Shown here: positions 28,063 through 35,843 of the stretch, one piece after another
How the letters are laid out: every line of letters begins with the position of its first letter
Position numbering within the stretch: the first letter of the stretch is position 1
Notes under the pieces: generated by a model
What the model was told of the DNA's origin: nothing
What the model saw: only the letters and a program-made list of their open reading frames with translations
The model's database searches: none
Translations under genes and position numbers: made by a program
NCBI RefSeq assembly: GCF_001570985.1
Contig: NZ_BCSS01000019.1
Location: 1-61,242 of the forward strand
Source: Janibacter limosus NBRC 16128
Lineage (GTDB): Bacteria; Actinomycetota; Actinomycetes; Actinomycetales; Dermatophilaceae
Length of the DNA stretch: 61,242 bases
Direction of reading: 5' to 3'

Positions 28063-29013
28063 ATGGCCCGGTACCCGCTCGTTGATCCCTTCGATGAGGG
28101 CGTGCTCGACACCTCCGACGGTCACCACGTGCACTGGGAGCGGGTCGGCACCCCGACGGGCAAGCCCGCCGTCGTCCTGCACGGAGGGCCCGGGTCCGGC
28201 GCCGCACCGTGGTGGCGCCGCTACTTCGACCCCGACCGCTACTGCGTGACCCTCTTCGACCAGCGTGGTTGCGGGCGCAGCCGTCCGCTGGCGAGCGACC
28301 CGCACGCTGACCTGTCGACGATCACGACGCAGCACCTGATCTCCGACATCGAGGCACTGCGCGACCTCCACGGCGTCGACCGGTGGCTCGTCCTCGGTGG
28401 ATCGTGGGGTTCGACGCTGGGCCTGGCCTATGCGGTCACCCACCCCGAGCGGGTCAGCGAGATGGTCTTCTGGGGCGCCGTGACGACCACCCGCGAGGAG
28501 GTCGACTGGCTCACCTGGACGATGGGTGAGATCTACCCGGAGGCCTTCGACTCCCTGCGCTCCCTCGTCCCGGACGTCGAGCGTGGCGGCAATCTGCCCG
28601 CCGCGATCCACGAGCTGCTCGTGGACCCCGATCCAGCGGTCCACCACCGCGCCGCCCGGGCGTGGTGCGACTGGGAGGAGCGTCTGGCCACGCTCACCGC
28701 GCCGCCCGTGGCCAGCCCGCGCTATGCGGATCCCACATTCGCGCTGGGGTTCGCACGACTCGTGACCCACGTCTTCGGCCACCACGGCTTCCTGCCACCG
28801 GACGGGATCAGCGGGCGCCTCGACTCGATCGCGAGCATCCCCGCGGTCCTCGTCCGTGGCCGGCTCGACATCGCCGCACCGCTGGGCGTGGTCCATCGCC
28901 TCGTCGAGCGTCTGCCGCTCGCGACGCTGCACGTCGTGGAGGGCGAGGATCACAGCGGCGCCGAGGTCACGGACGGGATCATCGTGCGGGCGACGGACGA
29001 TTTCGCCCGCTGA
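28063..29013 (+). CDS. pip: Proline iminopeptidase
   Basis: Cleaves N-terminal proline from peptides. A 316-residue alpha/beta hydrolase with oxyanion motif VVLHGGPGSGAAPWW, FDQRGCGRS, nucleophile Ser114 in LGGSWGSTLGLAYAV, a C-terminal acid in LVRGRLDIAAP and the catalytic His in EGEDHSG. These motifs and the overall layout match the S33 peptidase family. It begins 3 bases after nagA, with GAGGG upstream, so it is probably carried on the same transcript although it has no obvious part in amino-sugar use. The same fold includes other hydrolases, but GGSWGSTL is strongly iminopeptidase-like. Confidence 0.93.
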   Translation: MARYPLVDPFDEGVLDTSDGHHVHWERVGTPTGKPAVVLHGGPGSGAAPWWRRYFDPDRYCVTLFDQRGCGRSRPLASDPHADLSTITTQHLISDIEALRDLHGVDRWLVLGGSWGSTLGLAYAVTHPERVSEMVFWGAVTTTREEVDWLTWTMGEIYPEAFDSLRSLVPDVERGGNLPAAIHELLVDPDPAVHHRAARAWCDWEERLATLTAPPVASPRYADPTFALGFARLVTHVFGHHGFLPPDGISGRLDSIASIPAVLVRGRLDIAAPLGVVHRLVERLPLATLHVVEGEDHSGAEVTDGIIVRATDDFAR

Positions 29014-29026
29014 CGGACGTCCGCAG

Positions 29027-29704
29027 TCAGTCGTCGAGCTCCTCGTCGATCGCCTCACCGGTGACGTCGTGGACGCGCACGCCGGCCAGGTGGGCGCCGC
29101 CGAGCGGCTCGCCGGTCCAGTGCACGAGCCCCCAGCCCTCGGTGGGGTGCCCCTCGAGCAGGATCATGCCGGTGTTGTTGATCCACATGCCCTCGACGTC
29201 GTCGGCGCCCAGATCGGCCACGAGGGCCGCGTAGGCACGGATGGCAGCGCCGTGGCTGAAGAGGGCGACGGTGTCGTGCCGACCGTGCTGCTCGGCGACG
29301 CCACGGACGGCGAGGTCGTAACGCCCCATGAAGTCGTGCCCCGTCGTCCCACCCGGCAGGGCGTGGTCGAGGTCCCTGTGCAGCCACGCGGACAGCCCGC
29401 CGAGGTAGGCCTCCACCGCCTCGCGGTCCGAGCGCATCTCGAAGCTGCCGGCGGCGATCTCCTCGAGCCCGTCACGCACGCGCACGTCGATCCCCCGCTC
29501 CACGGCCAACGGGCTACCCGTGAGCTGGGTCCTCACCAGCGGTGACGCATAGACCGCGCTGATGTCCTCGTCGGCGAGCGCGGCCGGCACCGCAGCAGCC
29601 TGCGTATGACCGAGGTCGGTCAGGCCAGCGCCCGGGAAGGCGGTGTCGAGGGCACCGGTGACGTTGTTCGGGGTCTGGCCGTGACGGATGAGGAGGAGTC
29701 GCAC
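29027..29704 (-). CDS. Histidine phosphatase (phosphoglycerate mutase-like) family protein
   Basis: 225 residues starting MRLLLIRHGQTPNNVTGALD; the RHG (residues 7-9) carries the phosphorylated His8. Arg59-region SPLVRTQLT, the Glu in EEIAAGSFEMRSD and the second His in FSHGAAIRAYAAL complete the histidine phosphatase site. The family acts on many phospho-metabolites, so the substrate is open; the 225-residue length and divergent C-terminus do not match PGAM proper. GTG 29704 has no ribosome site. A TAGCCT ends 6 bases upstream, and its TAG is the stop codon of the TOPRIM gene. It is convergent with pip, 13 bases apart. Confidence 0.88.
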   Translation of the reverse strand: MRLLLIRHGQTPNNVTGALDTAFPGAGLTDLGHTQAAAVPAALADEDISAVYASPLVRTQLTGSPLAVERGIDVRVRDGLEEIAAGSFEMRSDREAVEAYLGGLSAWLHRDLDHALPGGTTGHDFMGRYDLAVRGVAEQHGRHDTVALFSHGAAIRAYAALVADLGADDVEGMWINNTGMILLEGHPTEGWGLVHWTGEPLGGAHLAGVRVHDVTGEAIDEELDD

Positions 29705-29710
29705 GCCAGC

Positions 29711-29716
29711 AGGCTA
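29711..29716 (-). promoter_or_regulatory. -10 element of a leaderless histidine-phosphatase transcript
   Basis: TAGCCT ends 6 bases before the GTG start; the TAG at 29714-29716 doubles as the stop codon of the upstream TOPRIM gene. No -35 seen. Confidence 0.4.
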
Positions 29717-30280
29717 CGTTGCGGTCGCCCGCTCGATCACCGCGACCAACGGCGCCGGCGCCCTCCGGAGATCCATCACCTCGACGAGGAGGCGGGCATA
29801 GTGGGCCTTGCGCCCGGACTGCGACCCGAGGAAGCGACGCACCAGTTGCTCACGCGCCCAACCCTCCTGGGCGGGCATCTGCGCCAGCAGCCGAAGAGAG
29901 CGCGCCTCCCCCGCGTCCTCGATGACGGCCTCCACCCCGTCGAGCCCCACCGAGCGGACCAACTCGTCCTCCAGGTCAGCGTGGCACGCGTGGAAGCCCC
30001 GCCCTGCCGGGCCCTCGACGTCGTCCACGAGCAGGCCGGCGGCGAGCAACCCCCTTCGCACGTGGCGCTCCTCGTCGACGTCGTAGAGGCCGGCGAGCCG
30101 TTGACCGAGACCGTGCGGGCCATGGCGCTCAGCGAAGGCCCTGACGTTGGTGATGCCACCCATCGCCACGACCTCGGCGCCATGGGACGCGACATCGCTC
30201 CCGAGGCGGTCCGCGAGCGCGAGCAGCGCCACCCGGTCGCTCTCCCCCTCGACCAGCACGACGGTCCGCGGTGCGCTCAC
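29714..30280 (-). CDS. TOPRIM nucleotidyl transferase/hydrolase-domain protein
   Basis: 188 residues that open with a TOPRIM fold: VVLVEGESDRVALLALADRL with the catalytic Glu11, and GLYDVDEERHVRRGL with the Asp67-x-Asp69 metal pair. This resembles the TOPRIM half of OLD-family nucleases but without the ABC-type ATPase domain. The remainder is helical (FHACHADLEDELVRSVG, EQLVRRFLGSQSGRKAHYARL), as in the C-terminal part of OLD TOPRIM modules. It may act as a small metal-dependent nuclease or nucleotidyl enzyme; the activity is not known. Start GTG 30280. It is followed by the histidine phosphatase gene 9 bases on and is divergent from a CDF-like gene. Confidence 0.8.
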   Translation of the reverse strand: MSAPRTVVLVEGESDRVALLALADRLGSDVASHGAEVVAMGGITNVRAFAERHGPHGLGQRLAGLYDVDEERHVRRGLLAAGLLVDDVEGPAGRGFHACHADLEDELVRSVGLDGVEAVIEDAGEARSLRLLAQMPAQEGWAREQLVRRFLGSQSGRKAHYARLLVEVMDLRRAPAPLVAVIERATAT

Positions 30281-30320
30281 CCGACCATTGAGCGCCTCAG
30301 AGCTCCGGGTCGCAAGCGGA

Positions 30321-30326
30321 TATCGT
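30321..30326 (+). promoter_or_regulatory. -10 element of a leaderless CDF-like gene transcript
   Basis: TATCGT ends 7 bases before the ATG at 30334; no ribosome site precedes the start. Confidence 0.45.
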
Positions 30327-30333
30327 CGCCGCC

Positions 30334-30966
30334 ATGAGCGCCGACGTGCACCCGCCTCGTCTCGATGCTCTGCGGCTGCGACACGTCGTGCTCGTCGTGG
30401 CGCTGCTCAACTTCGCGTACTTCTTCGTCGAGTTCGCTGTCGCTCTGGGCGCCGGGTCGGTGTCCCTGCTCGCAGACAGTGTCGACTTCCTCGAGGACAC
30501 CGCGATCAACCTGCTGATCTTCGTCGCGCTCGGTTGGCCACTCGCCCGCCGCGCGCTGATGGGCAAGACGATGGCCTTCGTCATCCTCGGCCCGGCCGCC
30601 GTGGCCGGGGTCGCGGCGGTCCGCCGCTTCGCCGACCCGGTCGCGCCCGAGGTGCTGCCGGTCGTCCTCGCCTCGCTCGGCGCGATCGTCGTCAACGGCA
30701 CGAGCGGCTGGCTCCTCGCCAGCGTGCGACACGCAGGGGGCTCGCTCAGCCGCGCGGCCTTCCTCTCCGCCCGCAACGACGTGCTCGTCAACATCGCCGT
30801 CATCGGCATGGCGATCGTGACCCTGTGGACCTCCTCGGGCTGGCCCGATCTGGTCCTCGGCTGCCTCATCATCCTCATCGCCCTGCACGCGGCGTGGGAG
30901 GTCTGGGAGGTCAGCGAGGAGGAGCGGCTCGCGGCCAAGGCCCTCGCGGGTAAGGAGATCGACTGA
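30334..30966 (+). CDS. Short cation-diffusion-facilitator-like membrane protein
   Basis: 210 residues with about six membrane helices: LRHVVLVVALLNFAYFFVEF, SVSLLADSVDFLEDTAINLL, MAFVILGPAAVAGVAAV, VVLASLGAIVVNGTSGWLL and ARNDVLVNIAVIGMAIVTLW. ADSVDFLEDT and SARNDVLVN correspond to the paired Asp metal sites of helices 2 and 5 in CDF zinc/iron exporters, although the canonical HxxxD/HxxxD His residues are replaced by Asp and Asn. The cytoplasmic C-terminal domain of full CDF proteins is missing, so the protein is shorter than the usual 300 residues. Transport is likely, but the metal and direction are uncertain. It is convergent with the propeller-like gene after 20 bases. Confidence 0.8.
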   Translation: MSADVHPPRLDALRLRHVVLVVALLNFAYFFVEFAVALGAGSVSLLADSVDFLEDTAINLLIFVALGWPLARRALMGKTMAFVILGPAAVAGVAAVRRFADPVAPEVLPVVLASLGAIVVNGTSGWLLASVRHAGGSLSRAAFLSARNDVLVNIAVIGMAIVTLWTSSGWPDLVLGCLIILIALHAAWEVWEVSEEERLAAKALAGKEID

Positions 30967-30986
30967 TCGACCGCCCTGCGCAGTGA

Positions 30987-32357
30987 TCAGGAGGGCCGCT
31001 GCACCTCGGCGACCCCGACGAGCCAGGCCTCGCTGCGGGACGGGCGGTTGCGTCGGCGCTCCACGAACTCGCTGAGGATGGCGTATCCGTCCGTCGACAC
31101 CTCGGCGCCGGGCGACAGGTCGTCGTCCGTCGTGGCCACGAGCTCGGCGGTGCGGGTGTCGACGATGCGGAAGGAGCTCTCCGACGCGTCGCTGACCAGC
31201 GTGTCGGCCGGCAGGTAGAAGACGATGAGCCGACCCCGCAGGTCGTTGGTGGAGATGCGGTACCCATCGGGGACGTCGACAGTCCCGATCTCCTTGTCGG
31301 CCAAGGCATCCTGCAGCGTCAGGGTGCCACCGTCGCGTGAGATGAGGAACCGGTCGTGGACGACCGACTGGCCGTCGGCGACCTCCTGACTCTGCTCGAC
31401 TGGCGGTGCGTCGACGGTGACGAAGCCGTCGTCTCCGAGCAGCCGCACACTGTCGCCGCAGCGCACGACCGGCGTCCCCTCTGCGGACAGCCGACCACCG
31501 TGCTCACCGACTCCGTCGAGCCGCGCGCCGGGGCAGCTCGTGCGCGCCACCTGCTTGCCCGAGCGAAGGGAGGTGACCGTCACCTCGTCGCCGGACCGGT
31601 GCACCGCCTCGGCCTGACGGACGATGACACGTCCGCGTGGCGAATCCTCCCAGGTCCGGGCGATCGTGCCGGTGTCGAGGTCGAGCGCCTCGGTGGTCTC
31701 CTCGTCGGGGGTGAGGAGGACGTAGCGCTGCTCAGGGAGGCCATGGGGGTACAGGGGCGAGATCCGGACATCGCACCCCACCTCGGTGTCATGGCTCCAG
31801 GTCACGGCCCCGTCGTCGAGCGCGACCCCGGAGACGACGAGCCGCCCGCCCGGGACCTCCTCACCGAGGCGAGCCTCCCCGGCCGGTGACAGGCAGGAGA
31901 CCACGGCTGCGTGCCGGGTCGACAGACCGATGACCTGCGCCTCCTCACCGCCCTGCACCTCACGGTCACCGTGGGCGACGAGCAGGTCCGTGGCCTCGGC
32001 CTCGATCAGACCGTCCTCCCGAGCGATGCGCACGTCTCCGCCGAGCGTCGAGATCACGGTGCCGTCGGAGGTCAGGACCGGCGAGCCGTAGATGCGCTCG
32101 CCTCCCCATCGCTCCCCGGTCGGCGCGTGCTCGACCCAGTCCCCGTCGTCGTCGCTGTAGGCGAACCAGCCGTTGGGTCCGATGGTCATGCCGTTGGGGC
32201 GATCGCCCGAGTAGAGGACCCTGCCGTCGACGGGCTCGGAGTGACCGAGGATCCACCGCCCGCCAACGACCGCGACGAGCACTGCGACGACGAACACCAC
32301 GACGAGCTTGGCCAGGTCGGCCGCCTTGCTCGGCGTCTGCCGGTCAGTCGTGATCAC
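30987..32357 (-). CDS. Membrane-anchored beta-propeller-like protein, copy 2 of a tandem pair
   Basis: 456 residues, no named family recognised. A short cytoplasmic tail is followed by one membrane helix (LAKLVVVFVVAVLVAVVGG, residues 15-33), so the rest lies outside. The body consists of repeated short beta motifs (ILVD-G..., GPNGWFAYSDDDG, ALDLDTGTIARTWED, TSLRSGKQVA) typical of PQQ-type or WD-like propellers. Four cysteines (155, 195, 275, 300) are conserved in number and spacing in the upstream paralogue and could form disulfides. GTG 32357 overlaps the stop of the paralogue (GTGA). Function unknown; a sensor or scaffold of the envelope is possible. Confidence 0.75.
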   Translation of the reverse strand: MITTDRQTPSKAADLAKLVVVFVVAVLVAVVGGRWILGHSEPVDGRVLYSGDRPNGMTIGPNGWFAYSDDDGDWVEHAPTGERWGGERIYGSPVLTSDGTVISTLGGDVRIAREDGLIEAEATDLLVAHGDREVQGGEEAQVIGLSTRHAAVVSCLSPAGEARLGEEVPGGRLVVSGVALDDGAVTWSHDTEVGCDVRISPLYPHGLPEQRYVLLTPDEETTEALDLDTGTIARTWEDSPRGRVIVRQAEAVHRSGDEVTVTSLRSGKQVARTSCPGARLDGVGEHGGRLSAEGTPVVRCGDSVRLLGDDGFVTVDAPPVEQSQEVADGQSVVHDRFLISRDGGTLTLQDALADKEIGTVDVPDGYRISTNDLRGRLIVFYLPADTLVSDASESSFRIVDTRTAELVATTDDDLSPGAEVSTDGYAILSEFVERRRNRPSRSEAWLVGVAEVQRPS

Positions 32358-33742
32358 GAGACCTTCTTCGGCCCGGCAACCCACGTCCGGGGTTGGCCCT
32401 CGTCCACGAAGTCCTCGTCCAGATCGGTGAGGACCAGACCGTCGGGTGACAGGTCCGCGCCCGTGCTCATCCCGGGGCCGGCTGCCAGCACGAGGTCGGC
32501 GGTCGTGGTGTCGAAGACCCGGTAGTCAACGGTGCTGCGTTCACTGCCCTCGGACACGTCGACGAAGGTGATCAGCCGCCCCACCGGACCGTATCCGGCG
32601 ACCTCGAAGTCCTCCGGGACGTCGAGGTCGCCGATGGCCTCGCCGGCCAGACCGTCTCTCAGGTGGATGACGCCGCCCTCCCGTCGCAGGACGAGGTGCC
32701 CCACCGCCACCTCGTCGCCGTCCGCGATCGGCTCCCCGTCGGCGACCGGCGGCGTAGCGATCTCGGTGAACCTGTCGCCATCGACCGTCTGGACGCTGTC
32801 GCGGCACTCGACGAAGGGGGTCGCCTCCGGCGAGAGCTGGCGTGAGGTGTCCCCCGGGCCGCCGAGGGACATCAGCGGACAGCTCACCTCGGCGATCTGC
32901 TTGCCGGTGCGCAGGGAGCTCCACGTCGCGGTGCCCTGCCCGTCCGTCGCGAGCAGGTTCTCTCCTTGGACGGCGAACCAGTAGCGTTTGGCCCCGGACC
33001 ACCGCTGGGCGACCGAGCCGGTATCCAGGTCCACCGCCATGACCTGCTCCTCGGCGGGCTCGAGGAGCAGGTAGCGCTGCGCAGGCAGCGTGCTCGGGTA
33101 GGCACCCTGGGCCACGTCGACCCCGCAGCCCGCACCCGTGTCCCGGGTCCAGTCGACGGAGGCGTCCTGGAGGTCGACCCCGGCGAGGACCGCGTGCCCT
33201 CCCTCGACCTCGTCCATGAGCCTCGACGGCTTCGGTGCCAGGCAGGTCAGCACGGCGACATGGCGTTCGCTCACGCCGACGAACTGGCTGTCGGTGCCCG
33301 GCCAGAGCCGGTCGTCGCCGAACTCCGCGAGGATCTTCGTCGTGGTGGTCGTGTGCGTGGATCCCTCGCGCTGCACGAGGATCCGCCCCCCGTCGGGCTG
33401 CACGACGACCCCGTCGGGGGTGATCTCTCGTCGGGAGGACAGGTCACCGATGGTCCAGCTCTCCCCGGTGCGGACATTGCGGGCGACGTAGTCACCCCCT
33501 TCGCCGGGGTGCGTGATCCATCCAGCGGGACCCAGTTGGACCGCGCTGTCTTCGCTGCTCCACAGGATCTGGCCCTCGACCTGCGGTGACGCATTCCAGC
33601 TCGTCAGCCGGTCGAGCCCGCCGGGCAGGAAGGAGATCACGCCGGCGGCGAACATCCCGACGAGGGCGAGCACCCCCACGACCGTGAACACGGACTTCAG
33701 GGGTCGACGGCGCTCGAGCTCGATCTCGTGTGGTGCGGTCAC
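32354..33742 (-). CDS. Membrane-anchored beta-propeller-like protein, copy 1 of a tandem pair
   Basis: 462 residues and a clear paralogue of the next gene. N-terminal cytoplasmic basic stretch (ELERRRPLKS), one membrane helix (VFTVVGVLALVGMFAAGVIS, residues 18-37), then an extracytoplasmic propeller-like body. Shared segments include QRYLLLEPAEEQVMAVDLD (QRYVLLTPDEETTEALDLD in the paralogue), SLRTGKQIAEVSCP and LSPEATPFVECRDSVQ. Cysteines 167, 206, 288 and 313 match those of the partner within two residues of spacing. No signal for secretion of the free protein and no enzyme motif seen. GTG 33742 is preceded by CACAAT 6 bases upstream, consistent with a leaderless transcript. A tRNA-Gln lies 30 bases upstream on the same strand. 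Confidence 0.75.
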   Translation of the reverse strand: MTAPHEIELERRRPLKSVFTVVGVLALVGMFAAGVISFLPGGLDRLTSWNASPQVEGQILWSSEDSAVQLGPAGWITHPGEGGDYVARNVRTGESWTIGDLSSRREITPDGVVVQPDGGRILVQREGSTHTTTTTKILAEFGDDRLWPGTDSQFVGVSERHVAVLTCLAPKPSRLMDEVEGGHAVLAGVDLQDASVDWTRDTGAGCGVDVAQGAYPSTLPAQRYLLLEPAEEQVMAVDLDTGSVAQRWSGAKRYWFAVQGENLLATDGQGTATWSSLRTGKQIAEVSCPLMSLGGPGDTSRQLSPEATPFVECRDSVQTVDGDRFTEIATPPVADGEPIADGDEVAVGHLVLRREGGVIHLRDGLAGEAIGDLDVPEDFEVAGYGPVGRLITFVDVSEGSERSTVDYRVFDTTTADLVLAAGPGMSTGADLSPDGLVLTDLDEDFVDEGQPRTWVAGPKKVS

Positions 33743-33772
33743 GCGACGATTGTGCCCTGACCTGTGAAATTG

Positions 33773-33851
33773 CTCCCCGGGTAGGAGTCGAACCTACGTC
33801 GCTAGTCCTGATTCAAAGTCAGGCGGGCCCTGCCGGCAGACCAACCGGGGA
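33773..33851 (-). tRNA. tRNA-Gln, anticodon TTG
   Basis: On the minus strand the acceptor arms TCCCCGG and CCGGGGA pair over seven bases. The anticodon stem CCTGA/TCAGG closes loop CTTTGAA with anticodon TTG (glutamine, CAA codons). The T arm is GTAGG-TTCGACT-CCTAC. The D arm (GGTC/GGCC) is usable with one G-U pair. The variable region has nine bases (ACTAGCGAC) instead of four or five, and the D region is one to two bases longer than usual, giving 79 bases in total. The 3-prime CCA is not encoded (GCA follows). Confidence 0.88.
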
Positions 33852-33906
33852 ACGCCGCCGAGGCGGCACCGGTCAGGGTAGTCGACGCCGGGCGCTCCCT
33901 GTCACG

Positions 33907-33912
33907 GACAAT
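33907..33912 (+). promoter_or_regulatory. -10 element of a leaderless tetR transcript
   Basis: GACAAT ends 6 bases before the ATG at 33919, and no ribosome site is present. Confidence 0.35.
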
Positions 33913-33918
33913 GGCTGC

Positions 33919-34563
33919 ATGACCGAACAACAGGATCTGGAGCGTGTCGTGCGACGCCCCCGGATGACGGGCGCCGCCCGTCGTGAGCAGCTCGTGGCCG
34001 TGGGTCGGAGGGTGTTTGCAGCGAAGGGGATCGACGGCACGTCCGTGGAGGAGATCGCCGCCACGGCAGTCGTCTCCAAGCCTGTCGTCTACGAGCACTT
34101 CGGCGGCAAGGAGGGGCTCTACGCCGTCGTCGTCGACCGTGAACTCAGCGCCCTGACCGAGCGGGTGACGGCAGCTCTCACCGCCGGCGGCACCGACCGG
34201 GAGACGATCGAACGCGCAGCACTGGCCCTGCTCGACTACATCGAGGAGTCACCGGACGGTTTCCGCATCCTCGTGCGCGATGTCTCCGGGGACGCCCCCT
34301 CCGGCACCTACGCCTCGCTCCTGTCCGATGTCGCCGCCGAGGTCGCCCACCTGCTCTCCGACGCCTTCGCCATGCGCGGTCTGGGCGGAGAGCACGCGCC
34401 GATGTACGCGCAGATGCTCGTCGGCCTCGTCTCGCTCACCGGTCAGTGGTGGCTCGAGACCCGCGCTCCCGGCAAGGAGGTCGTGGCCGCCCACATGGCC
34501 AATCTCGCATGGCACGGCCTGGCGGGGCTGGGTCATCCGGTCGAGGTTCCGCCGGCTGGATAG
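33919..34563 (+). CDS. TetR-family transcriptional regulator
   Basis: 214 residues. The N-terminal helix-turn-helix domain is RMTGAARREQLVAVGRRVF, then VEEIAATAVVSKPVVYEHFG with the typical KPVVYEHFGGKEGLYAVVV third helix. The C-terminal part (ETIERAALALLDYIEESPDG, LVGLVSLTGQWWLETRAPG) is the ligand-binding and dimerisation domain and resembles actinobacterial TetR proteins that act on fatty-acid or drug-related genes. No obvious partner gene: the tRNA lies behind it and it converges with a VOC gene. Target and ligand are unknown. Confidence 0.9.
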   Translation: MTEQQDLERVVRRPRMTGAARREQLVAVGRRVFAAKGIDGTSVEEIAATAVVSKPVVYEHFGGKEGLYAVVVDRELSALTERVTAALTAGGTDRETIERAALALLDYIEESPDGFRILVRDVSGDAPSGTYASLLSDVAAEVAHLLSDAFAMRGLGGEHAPMYAQMLVGLVSLTGQWWLETRAPGKEVVAAHMANLAWHGLAGLGHPVEVPPAG

Positions 34564-34601
34564 CCGGTCCGATCATCTCGACGGGAGTGCCCGCAGCGCG
34601 C

Positions 34602-34961
34602 TCAGGCCTGCTGCACCTCGACCCGGTTGCCCACGGGATCGTCGGTGTGGAACCGGCGGATGCCGGGGATCGTCTCGTCCCACCGCACCTCCCCATCCGC
34701 TGCACCGACGGCAGTCGCCACGGCCTCGATGTCCTCGACGAGCAGACACGGGTGCGCCTTGAGCGCCGGACGGAAGTCCGCTTCGACCCCACAGTGCAGC
34801 TCGTGGGAGCCTGCGCGGAACCACGCGCCACCCCGTGCGGCCAGCACCGCCGGCTTCGGGATCTCGGGCAGTCCGAGCACTCCGGAGTAGAAGCCCCTCA
34901 AGGCGTCCTCGCTGCCTGCGGGGCAGGCGATCTGGACGTGGTGGAGCCCGAGGACACTCAT
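34602..34961 (-). CDS. VOC/glyoxalase-superfamily protein
   Basis: A 119-residue single VOC domain: SVLGLHHVQIACPAGSEDAL, RGFYSGVLGLPEIPKP, WFRAGSHELHCGVE, KAHPCLLVEDIEAVATA and RFHTDDPVGNRVEVQQA. The two beta-alpha-beta-beta-beta units and metal-ligand His/Glu candidates (His in GLHHV, Glu in NRVEV) fit a glyoxalase, dioxygenase or antibiotic-binding protein; no substrate can be assigned. ATG 34961 overlaps the Tam stop (ATGA), so it is translated with tam and may act on the same class of metabolite. Confidence 0.88.
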   Translation of the reverse strand: MSVLGLHHVQIACPAGSEDALRGFYSGVLGLPEIPKPAVLAARGGAWFRAGSHELHCGVEADFRPALKAHPCLLVEDIEAVATAVGAADGEVRWDETIPGIRRFHTDDPVGNRVEVQQA

Positions 34962-35758
34962 GCCTTGTGGCCGACGGCGAAGACCCGGCGGAAGGCCAGC
35001 AGCACCCCTGCGGGCGTGCGCGGGTAGGCGGCGGCGACCCGCTCGGCGTAGGTCGCGAGGAAGTCCGCGCGCTCGGTCTCGTCCGTCAGCACCTCGAGCA
35101 TGGGGCGCAGGCCCGTACCCGAGACCCAGTCCAGGACCGGGTTGTCGCTCTCTCCTCCGGGGTCGAGCACGTGCGTGTAGGTCGTCTCCCATGCGTCCAC
35201 GGCGAGCCCTGCCGACGTGAGGACCTGGAGATAGGTCGAGGGATCACCGGCCCCGTAGCGCTTGGTCGCGGCCTCGAGCTCGCCGCTGCGCGGGTGGTCG
35301 ATGGCCACCTCGCGCATCAGCGCATGCGTCGGGGCGTCGAAGTTGCCGGGTACCTGCAGGGCGAACCAGCCGTCGTCCGCGAGCGCGTCGGCCCAGGACT
35401 CGATGAGCGGCAGGTGACGCGGGACCCATTGCAGCGCAGCATTGCTGACGATCACATCCGGCGCGGCCCCCAGGCTGGCGATGTCCCACTCGGCAAGGTC
35501 GGCGTCGACCCACTCGACGCGGGAGTGCGCATCGGCCGCGCGAGCCGCGGCGAGCATCTCGGCGCTGTTGTCGACGCCCACGATGCGGGCCTGCGGCCAG
35601 CGCTGCGCGAGCGAGAGCGTCAGGGGTCCGTTGCCGCAGCCCAGGTCGACGACGAGCCGTGGCTCCGTGGCCGCGACCCGACCCATGAGGTCCGTGAAGG
35701 GACGAGCCCTCTCGCCGGAGAACTGCCCGTACCGACTCGGGTCCCAGGTCGCCGTCAT
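34958..35758 (-). CDS. tam: Trans-aconitate 2-methyltransferase
   Basis: Class I SAM-dependent methyltransferase of 266 residues. It starts MTATWDPSRYGQFSGERARP, which with FTDLMGRV is the usual Tam opening. Motif I is LVVDLGCGNGPLTLSLAQRW, and VIVSNAALQWVPRHLPLI, WFALQVPGNFDAPTHALMRE and TYTHVLDPGGESDNPVLDWV match the family that esterifies trans-aconitate, a toxic aconitase by-product. ATG 35758 has GGAGG 6 bases upstream. It forms a two-gene unit with the VOC protein and is divergent from a MarR regulator; a palindrome-like site lies between them. Confidence 0.9.
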   Translation of the reverse strand: MTATWDPSRYGQFSGERARPFTDLMGRVAATEPRLVVDLGCGNGPLTLSLAQRWPQARIVGVDNSAEMLAAARAADAHSRVEWVDADLAEWDIASLGAAPDVIVSNAALQWVPRHLPLIESWADALADDGWFALQVPGNFDAPTHALMREVAIDHPRSGELEAATKRYGAGDPSTYLQVLTSAGLAVDAWETTYTHVLDPGGESDNPVLDWVSGTGLRPMLEVLTDETERADFLATYAERVAAAYPRTPAGVLLAFRRVFAVGHKA

Positions 35759-35808
35759 GTTGCCTCCTCCGTAGCGTCCGACGAGCGTAACCGTCCACGA
35801 CGGGTTTG

Positions 35809-35822
35809 TCTCGATATCAAGA
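35809..35822. promoter_or_regulatory. Likely MarR operator between tam and marR
   Basis: TCTCGATATCAAGA is a 14-base near-perfect palindrome (one mismatched pair) in the 90-base intergenic space. It lies just upstream of the -10 of the leaderless marR gene, over its -35 region. TCTYGATATCRAGA sites are typical for MarR-family proteins. Confidence 0.6.
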
Positions 35823-35837
35823 TTCACGGTGGCGGGT

Positions 35838-35843
35838 ATTCTC
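35838..35843 (+). promoter_or_regulatory. -10 element of a leaderless marR transcript
   Basis: TATTCT ends 5 bases before the ATG at 35849, and no ribosome site is present. Confidence 0.45.

Noticed and set aside
33730-33919. A genomic island attachment site at tRNA-Gln.
   Set aside because: No integrase, no direct repeat of the tRNA 3-prime end within the window and no composition change beside it.
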